Assembly: GCA_022592435.1 (NCBI GenBank)
Contig: JABYQS010000536.1
Coordinates: 1 to 19,041, forward strand
Length of the DNA stretch: 19,041 nt
Source: Cerioporus squamosus
Lineage: Eukaryota > Basidiomycota > Agaricomycetes > Polyporales > Polyporaceae
Direction: 5' to 3'
Each line of letters begins with the position of its first letter. Within the stretch, counting starts at the first letter, position 1. The notes beneath the pieces are model-generated. The model did not search any database. It saw only the letters and a list, made by a program, of their open reading frames with translations, and was not told the DNA's origin. The translations under genes and the position numbers were made by a program. Below are positions 11,514 through 19,041 of the stretch, piece by piece.

Positions 11514-12554
11514 CAGCTGTCTGGGGGCTCCGTGGACCGTGGACGTCGGCTTCTCTCCCTCTCTCTCGCGCGCGCACCGGTGTGGTGGTTCCGTACTGTA
11601 TGAACGCATAATTGACATCCTCTTTTTGGTCTGCGTGTGTGGACAGGTTGGGCACTGTGTTGTAGTACGAACGACTTGGACCAGGACTTGGAAGAAGACC
11701 GAAGACCGAAGTGGCGGGGGGGCAAGGCGGCTTTTGGTGGTGATGGCGATCTAGGTGTCGGGGGTCGCTCGTCGTGGGAGCGAGATAAGTACCGGGACGT
11801 CTGAGTCGGGGAGTCGTCGGGCGCGGTCAGGAAGGAGATTGAAGGACTCCGGGAGCTCCGTGCTAGAGCAGTGTAGAATCAATGTATTTCTTGCCAATGA
11901 CATGATCAAACTTGCGTGTTGAACGTTGAAACAGCGACTGCAAGACTTCAGAGACTTCAAGCTTCAAGTTCAGTGATCCTCGGCGGGGAGGGAGCGATCC
12001 GCGACGCGCAGCGCCCAAGGCTAACGGAGCGCCCACCCCGATAGTGCCGTTGCTTAGGCTACGCGATCTCGTGATCAGCATACGCGACGCGCGCCTAGTG
12101 GTTATTACGTCTTGCGTTCATTTCGGGTTCGTTCCCGTCGTCGGCCTTGGGTCAGCCCTGGTCGTCGACACCGTCCTCGCTTCCCTCCACGTCGTGCTCG
12201 CCCCTCTCCTCGTCGCGTCCACCGACGCCGGGCCTTTCTCTTACCTCTTGGGTTACCATTATATGCTGTGAGTGTCTAGTTCTCGAGTGACTCGCCGACG
12301 TGTCTGACAGCTTGATCCGCTTCATCTCGGCAACTCATCACCCTGCACTGGCTCGCGGCTCTGTCGTGCTTCGATTTGTGCGCGCGCTGTGGTTCGGGTT
12401 GGGACTGGGACGTTGTGCTCGACCTTGACAACGACCTCGACCTTCCCCTCTGGTGTGCGTGCGGGCGCGAGCAGTTCGGATTCCAACTTTCGTTCTCTAG
12501 GCTCTCGCTCTCGGATAGGACCCCTCGTTGACGACGTTCAAATCTCATGTCTCC
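11514..12554. other. Long intergenic spacer between AHA1 and the zinc finger-AAA+ gene
   Basis: About 1 kb without a supportable gene. It should hold the AHA1 3' end, and the promoter and 5' leader of the next gene. Open frames on both strands (for example a hydrophobic one at 12044-12271, plus) have no recognisable domain and no splice-site support. A small secreted or membrane protein cannot be excluded there. Confidence 0.45.
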
Positions 12555-15500
12555 ATGACCATCGAAGACCCTCCATGGAAGAAAAAGAGTGAGTGCTTGC
12601 GTTTCGTCTGTTTTGCGGTTGGCCAGCCTCCGCGGTTCTCGAATTGCTCTTCCCGAGCCGTTGCGAATGGATGGCAGTCTTCTGTCCCGACGACACCCAT
12701 GCTATGTGCCGTCGAACATTCGGCGCATAACTCGCGAACGCCTGTTTTATCCTGTGCATCCACATAGTGGTAGGATCGGCGGTCGCATAGCGAGCGACAC
12801 AATATGAAGCAATGTTCGCCGTGACAGCGTGCGTGGCGGGCGTCGTGTATCATCCCTCTCATTGTTGCAGGGCGTGGAGATGCACATATAGGCGAGTATA
12901 TGCCCCGGATTGTGGGTGCAAGTTAGAACGGGGAGTTAACCTATTCTTGCGATGATCTGCGTATATGCCCTCATTTTATCCGAGCGAATCGTACTGACAG
13001 AATATTCTTCCGTAGCACGACCATGTCCGTTCTACTCGCAAGGTCGCTGTCTGTTCGCAGACGGATGCAACTTCATGCACTCCGTCAAGATACGGCGTCC
13101 AGACAGCGTGATGGGCTCGGAAGACTCGGACCAGCCCGACTTTCGTCTCGTCGTCGATTCCCCGACTCCCTCTAAGTCGGTGCGTTTCCGCTCCCCGACG
13201 CGTTCGCCCCGTACCAGGAGTCTCTTGATGGCCCTCGGGGACATCATCCAGCAGGAGCAGGAAGAAGAGTGGGAAGAGGAGGAATCTGGCGAGCAGGAGT
13301 CATCGTCAGGAGAAGGCAGTTCGGAGGGTCATGGCAGCGGAGACTACGAGTCCTCGGCTGTATCCCGGAGTCTTTTGGCAGGACAAGTGGAGCATCCCAG
13401 CCCTCGTTCCGACGCTGTCTCGGAGCATTCTGCACGTCCGACGCCCATCGTCGGATTGAGCGACGATGCGAGGAGACTCCTGCACCACATTTCATCTTCT
13501 CACAGAAATGAGTCTCCTGTCCTCCCCGAGTCATCGCTAGGAGACGGGTCAGCCACCCTCGTGGACGGTATCTCGACCCGGACCGAGTCTCCCAGCGGTG
13601 AAACCACGTCGATCGACGAGAACGAGGACGAGGACGAGGACGAAGACTTCACTCTGACACGGTTCCGCCGCTCATCAACGCCCGACCACGCTCCGTCTCC
13701 AAGGCGCGCCTCGCATACTTCACAATCCCAGGCATCCCCGACACAGTCTATCATTGTTTCGGAGTTCACCACATCAACACGAGCTTCCATCGTGCTCAAT
13801 TCCTCGCCGCCGTCTAGACGTTCACCCACTGCCCTTGATCCACACGCTCCTACAGACGCCCCAGGTCTTCCGGATTCTCAGTCACTTTCGCGTCGCACCT
13901 CCCTTGCCTCCGACGCGTTTCCACCCCCACGTCGAGCATCCATCCATTCATCTCGTCATGACTCTATTTCTTCGGGCTTGCTGTCTCCCATCGAGATTTC
14001 ATCCGCGCCGCCCATCAGCTTCCCTCGATATGGCTCCTTCATGGGGCGGGAAGACTCGTTCGACTCCGGTTACGCGGAGGGGCCTGAGCCGCTGCGCGGG
14101 TCGCCTCCTCGTACTCCGCGGCGAATGTCCACCTTGTCGATCCTGTCGTCGCCCTTTGGCTCTCCGTCTGCACGTGGGCTGTTTGGAGGCGGTTTCGATA
14201 TGGCGGCCCCCACCGCAAGTGATCTGATCTCGCCGAGATTTGGCTCATTTCCTGCGTCGTTCACCGACGACGCGAGGCATTCAAGGGAGGGCAGTGTAGA
14301 TTCGTTGCTGATCATGCGGGAGGAGCCTAGCCTTTCTGGATCGCAGTTTGCGGACGCAGATTCGAACGCGGGCTACGACATTCAGGTACAAGAACCCTCC
14401 TCCGTTTTGCTCCGCCAATCATCTCCTATTACCGACCCGCAGGAGGAGTCGTCCCTCTTCCAACTCGGGAATTCGTCGGATTACCTTGCCGTTGGAGATG
14501 ATACCTTGCGCGTTGGGGAGGCGTCGTTTGGTTCGGACGACTCGATGACCTCGTTGTACGACCAGTACTACACGCCGACGGTCCATTCGACGAAGTTGGC
14601 GACCGATTTGCAAGAACAAGAGGCGGAGTCGTCGCCACTGGACTTGAGCTACTTGCAGGAGACTTCACCACTAACGGTGGTCGGTGCCCTGATGACTTCG
14701 CCTAAGCAACCAGCTGAGCCCGAAGCTTCACTATCATATCTGGCTTCAAGTGACACGCACGACGATATGCCGCCGTCCAGTGGTTCGTCCGCCCGTCCGC
14801 CCGACGCCTCAGATCCAGGGTCAACGAAGGAGCTCGGTGACACGCATATCGATCCCATGCCCCGGTCACAGTCCGTCGCCTCATCATCTGCGCGACCTAA
14901 TCCTGTCTTCTCGCCTCCCGATGCTTATTCAGCCTCTGTCGCTTCGTCTGGGCAGATCCGCAACTTCTCATTACCATCTAGCGCTCGCAACTCAGTTGTC
15001 TTCGCTCCCCATAGTCGATCTGCGTCTCCAGCAGCATCCGCACCAGATGACAACGTTGCTGAGGGTTCAACGCGGTCGGCCTCGTCTCTCAGCTCTAATG
15101 GTGGAGAGCGAGCGACCCAAAGGCAGTCAGTCCAGTCCGCCAGCTCGTCGCAGTCCGGATCGCGGAAGGTTCCCTTCGGTTTCCGACACTCTGTCACGGA
15201 TCGCGCACAGCTTGTTGCCCGTCGGCCCGAAAGCATCAATCTTGGACATCCGAGACCGCCTCCTTTGGTTGCTGTTGACAAGCCGGAGGATGAGTTGCCC
15301 TCTTCACGAGCACCCACACCGCTCTCGCCGGTCGAGGAAATGCCACTAACTGGGTCATCCACTACTTCAAATCCAAGGCGTTTGAAACCCCTTCGCTTGG
15401 TAGGTGTGTTTCTGGCCTACATTGTTTGACTCGGGCTCACCAGGAGACCAGTCTATGATTCTCAACCCGTCTTCATCATCACTTGGGTCTTCGGTTCCTC

Positions 15501-17739
15501 CATCCAGCATTCCATCACTCACCACTGCCACCACCGCAACATCCGGTCAGTCCGAGTTTGTCGACGATAACGAACCATGACTAACGTTCACGCAGCATTC
15601 ACACCATCCTCGCCAACTGTATCATCAGAGTATTCGTTATCTAATAATAGACTGGTACGGTTTGCAGTTTACTACCGGAGTCAAGCTAACTCCCGGTGTT
15701 TCTTCAGCTATCGTCTCCGCGTTCGAGCATCATACCTTCGCATCTTCACAATACCACTGGATCTTCGCAGCCTAACTCTCCTTTGCATCTTGACCCCCTT
15801 GTCGCTTCCCCACATACACAACCTGCATCCGCCCCCGTATCCCGCCCTCAATCATGGCACAACCGTTTCAACCGCAAATCCCTCCTCAACCCACCCTCCC
15901 GCCGCTTCTCGGCGTATATGGAGCAGCAGCAGCAGTTCATGCGTTCGGAGAGCCGACTCTCGGAGCCCATCGATTCGTTTGACGAGCGCCGGGAGGACGA
16001 GTACTATCAGGTCGCTGACGATGCCGACGAAACCATTCGGCGCCCCATGTCGGCGATGGACGGTCCTCAACGCCGCGAATCGTCGATTTTTGCTACACAG
16101 CAAAAGCGTCAATCTATCGTCTCTGCTGCTCAGTCCCGCCGAGATTCCCTCCTCATCGAGCCCGTGCATGCTATTGCGACGCCCAGACCGACTCTGCTCT
16201 TCGCGCTCGCCAGTGACGACGTCGATGAAGTTCGGCGGGTGCTCGAGAGCGGCGAGGCGGGCCCGAATGATGATGTTGGACCGCAGTCAGCGCTGGCGTT
16301 CACCCTCGCCAATGAGAAGTTGAAGAACAAGATGCAGATGGTCAAGATGCTGCTGGCCCACGGCGCAGACACCACCGCTCTGCGCGATCAGGAGGCAGAG
16401 GAACGGGAGGCACATTCCTCGAGAAGAGGTTCCGGACGGTTGTCCAAGCTGCTCGAGAACGTCGACCCAGCGACTCGGTGAGTGGTCTGTGCTCACCTTC
16501 GCAACCTGGGCTAAGCCTTCCTCAGGTACTACATCGAGCGAGCAGACTCGCCGCAGACACGTCGCGCGTCTGCTTTGATACACAGGTCGTACTTCCGCCC
16601 GCTGACGCGAGTGCGGTACGATCTGATTGGTCAAGATCGAGTGCTGGAGCAGCTCTTCCGAGTTCTGAGTATGCCGTCGATGGCGCCTATTGTCGTTCTG
16701 CTATGTGGTACGAGCCGGAGGTTTTCTTTATAACGGCGGAAGGAACTGAGGACATCATTTTCTTCAGGACCGAGTGGCCATGGGAAGAGTCTCCTTGCGC
16801 GCAAATGTGAGTGACAGGTGATAGCGCTGATGATCAGTCTGGCTGACGTGTGGGGTCCCAGTCGGATCGCTCCTGGAAGTACCAACCCACACGGTCAACA
16901 TGACGACTCTGCGGGACACCAACGACATCTGGAAGAGCCACTCTATCGCTCCTCATGAGGTGCGCCTGGGAGCCTCCGATGGGAAGTCGGTTCCGACTTA
17001 CTGATGAGATCGCAGGAACCCTCGGATGTCTCCCTCAAGGACTTCTTGATCGCCAACGAGGGTAAACGTTGTGTTGTTGTGCTCGATGTTCGTTTATTCA
17101 TGTTCTGCTATATGATCGTGCGCTGATAAATTTACGTCAGGAAATCGAGAAAACACACGACGAGAAGATCCTGTCGTCCTTGTTGATGCCCTGGGAGTAT
17201 GGTGAGTGCAAACTACGCACACTGCAGGCAAGCCACGTTTGCTCATGTTCACCCTCAGGCCGCTGCTCTTTCGAGGCTGGACATCGGCATGTGGATGTTT
17301 CGAAAGTGATCTGGCTGGGAACCTCGAATATCGGCCACGATCTCGTCCTTGAACATCAGGATCAACGACCTGCGCCCGAGACACAACTCTCCCGCGAAGA
17401 ATACGTCGACCTCATGACCCTCCTTCGGCCCCGGGTGTCTGAACGACTGGGAGTGAGTACCTATTTACACTTGGTGTCTGGGTCGCTTCTGACTATAGGT
17501 GGCAGCCGTCACTGCTCTCGCGAGTCACCGCCGTCCTGCCGTTTGTCTCGTTCACAACAGAGGAGAAGCTTGCGATCGCCGCCGAGGCCCTGCATGCGCT
17601 GTCAGGCGAGGCAGTGAGCACCATGCCGCCTGCCACGAGGGACATGATCGTTCGGACGTCACTGAACTCGTACATTCCATCCGAGGGCGCGAGGTCGCTC
17701 TATCGCGCAGTCTCAACCCTGCTGTTGGACACGCTTTGA
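12555..17739 (+). CDS. CCCH zinc finger - ankyrin - Clp/Hsp100-class AAA+ ATPase protein
   Basis: Exons: 12555-12588, 13016-15399, 15452-15545, 15596-15654, 15708-16477, 16526-16707, 16768-16806, 16862-16959, 17016-17087, 17141-17201, 17259-17452, 17506-17739; phases agree, 1406 residues. A CCCH finger (C15-x7-C23-x5-C29-x3-H33, in RPCPFYSQGRCLFADGC) may bind RNA. Residues 35-1010 are Ser/Pro-rich and presumably disordered, with an acidic run (DENEDEDEDEDF). Two ankyrin-like repeats lie at about 1017-1082. The AAA+ domain shows Walker A GPSGHGKS (1175-1182), Walker B VVVLDEIEK (1240-1248), sensor 1 TSN (1286-1288), a candidate arginine finger in LLSRV (R1335) and a sensor 2 GAR (R1392). These motifs match ClpB/CLPB-type ATPases, and ankyrin-AAA+ order recalls animal mitochondrial CLPB. 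Unlike CLPB there is no presequence, suggesting a cytosolic or nuclear place. Substrate and pathway are unknown. Confidence 0.85.
12589..13015 (+). other. 427-nt first intron of the zinc finger-AAA+ gene
   Basis: The donor GTGAGT at 12589 follows 11 codons (MTIEDPPWKKK), and the acceptor CGTAG ends at 13015; joining them creates KKTRPCPFYSQG, a natural start for this zinc-finger type. The first intron is long compared with the other ten (48-60 nt), which is usual where an intron carries regulatory sequence, but no element is identified. Confidence 0.75.
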
Positions 17740-18240
17740 TGCGCCTCCCCAGGTCTCTTCGTGCGGATATGGGATTCGTCCTCGCGTCGGAGCGCGCAAA
17801 CGAACGTCACGCACAGGCTTCCGAGTCTCCCAACTGCGATCCACGGGCGGCTCATCGAGGAGGTTTGGGTCGTGGACGAAGGCCGTGGGGGGCACCGGCA
17901 TATCCCTGGGATGGGCAAATGCTTTGACCAGGCACACCGGACCCCAGCCAGTGCGTACTCTGATTTGCAGATATTCTACGCTAGGCATCACGTTGTAACT
18001 AGTTGCAGTGGTTAGTCGACATGGCGACGAGCTGCAGAGATGCGGCTGACGTTTACCGGTCGGTGCCGGCTAAATTCCAGGGTTTGAAGCGAGAAGATCA
18101 ATGTTCGTACGCAGTGTCTGGGGGCTGATATCGGCGCGACGGTTCCTGAAACGAGCAACGAGAGTGCACTCGGATTCAGGACGTCGTGCTCCGGGTGGTG
18201 GACGGTTTGATGGGCCGCTGGACAGCCCCGAACAGAAAGT
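17740..18240. other. Intergenic spacer right of the AAA+ gene
   Basis: Open frames on both strands (17713-17991 minus, 17761-18015 plus) lack motifs and consistent splice sites. I see no supported gene in this stretch. Confidence 0.45.
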
Positions 18241-18252
18241 GATGGCGAGTCT

Positions 18253-18373
18253 CATATAGCTCTTGCACTCGCGCTCGCCGTCATTTGCTTTCTCTTCCTT
18301 CCCATTCCCTTTCTCATTCTCATTCCCCTTCTTCTTCCCTCCCTTTCCGTTCGTTCTTTCGCCTCTTGTATTA
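18253..18373 (+). promoter_or_regulatory. TATA-like box and pyrimidine-rich leader
   Basis: CATATAG at 18253-18259 is followed by about 90 nt made almost only of C and T (about 18285-18365), then ATG at 18374. This combination is typical of well-transcribed fungal genes. Confidence 0.6.
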
Positions 18374-19041
18374 ATGGCTATTATCAACCTTTCTTCTCAT
18401 GCCCGGAGAAACGCCCAGGCTCACAATGCCGCCCGCAACGTCCTTCCCCGTGAGCCAGTTGGCTTAACTGAAGATGGTACCCCGGTTGTCAACCCGCTGC
18501 CAACCTCGGTGAAGGTGCTGACGGCCTTCTTTGTGATCCTTGGCGTCTTGATTGTCGGTGAGTACTTACTCCCAGATTCGCAGTTGGGCGCGGGAAGTGA
18601 CCGGGCGCCAACCAGGCATTGTACATGGCGAATTGTTGTCTGGCGGCGCCGCAAGGTGACGACTGCGTCCCAGAAGTACCGCCAGAGCAGCTTCTCGCCC
18701 AGCGAGAAGATCAGACCGATTGTGGAGGGAACCCCCATGGAGAAGCAGGAGGTGCTCGTGATCCTTCCCATCGAGCCACCTCCGAGCGTAAAGCCGATGT
18801 CGGGCAAGTGGAAGCCTCAAATCTTTCTTAGCCAACGGTGCGAATGTGGTAGACATCAAGAGCCCGCCTGCCGCCGAGCAGCCCGCCCCGCCCCCAACCT
18901 ACACGGCCGCTTCCTCCCGTCTTCCTCCCCCGGTAGCACCCCATCCAGCTCCCCACGTCCTCCGCTCTGAATCTTCCTACCGTCACGGTAACGCACGAGA
19001 ACAACGACCACTTGTCCGTCCCCGCCGTTGCTACACCCGTC
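18374..19041 (+). CDS. Single-pass membrane protein, 5' part; cut by the right window edge
   Basis: The first exon (18374-18557) encodes 61 residues: a polar N terminus (NLSSHARRNAQAHNAARNVL, then PREPVGLTEDGTPVVNPLP) and a membrane span, VKVLTAFFVILGVLIV. The donor GTGAGT at 18558 with acceptor ..CCAG at 18615 makes a 58-nt intron but runs into a stop 14 codons on. The weaker donor GTACTT at 18562 with the same acceptor keeps a better frame, giving WRIVVWRRRKVTTASQKYRQ and a basic, then Pro-rich tail. From 18831 another frame (ANGANVVDIKSPPAAEQPAP, then PPTYTAAS) looks coding to near the edge, so at least one more intron is likely. I do not recognise the family. The start and the span are believable; everything after 18557 is provisional. 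Confidence 0.45.

Noticed and set aside
12044..12271. Hydrophobic 75-residue open frame before the zinc-finger gene
   Set aside because: No recognised domain, no splice support, and it lies in a spacer likely to be promoter and leader.
15400..15429. End of the open frame of the Ser-rich exon (LVGVFLAYIV tail) as the true C terminus of a separate zinc-finger protein
   Set aside because: A GTAGGT donor at 15400 with an acceptor at 15451 continues in phase into further Ser-rich exons and then the ankyrin/AAA+ exons. A two-gene reading remains possible until cDNA is seen.
17713..18015. Open frames on both strands after the AAA+ stop codon
   Set aside because: No motif and no consistent intron structure; typical chance frames in GC-rich DNA.

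Overview
The window looks like chromosomal DNA of a mushroom-forming basidiomycete (Agaricomycete; the exact genus cannot be told). The genes are intron-dense: I resolve 29 introns in five genes, most of them 44-65 nt, with GT..AG ends and, where checked, a CTAAC/CTGAC-like branch site. The genes are compact, GC-rich and of nuclear eukaryotic type. All splice models were derived by reading frames by eye.

Layout, left to right. (1) 1-2270, minus strand: decayed remains of one or two genes. The left piece carries a recognisable Agaricomycete kinase-like domain cut by the window edge; stops and frameshifts interrupt otherwise good protein sequence. (2) 2484-4915, minus: ADE4-type amidophosphoribosyltransferase, first committed step of purine synthesis, complete in six exons. 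Its start codon appears to be split by an intron, and it has one 561-nt intron. (3) 5432-7312, plus: mitochondrial F1-ATP synthase beta subunit (ATP2), divergent from ADE4 across about 500 bp. (4) 7920-8001, plus: tRNA-Ser(AGA). (5) 8348-9663, plus: a DUF3429 (mitochondrial inner membrane type) protein in six exons. (6) 10029-11513, plus: an Aha1-like Hsp90 co-chaperone with an unexpected C-terminal hydrophobic tail. (7) 12555-17739, plus: a predicted 1406-residue protein in 12 exons joining an N-terminal CCCH zinc finger, about 970 residues of Ser-rich disordered sequence, two ankyrin-like repeats and a C-terminal Clp/Hsp100-class AAA+ domain. (8) 18374 to the right edge, plus: start of a gene for a single-pass membrane protein, 3' structure unresolved.

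The genes are mostly housekeeping and do not form an operon-like system. Two of them (6 and 7) concern protein folding. The most unusual item is the zinc finger-ankyrin-AAA+ protein: its ATPase motifs look intact, but the stretch where Clp proteins carry the aromatic substrate-gripping pore loop lacks a tyrosine, and its P-loop sits in a 39-nt micro-exon. The tail-anchored Aha1 and the split ADE4 start codon come next.
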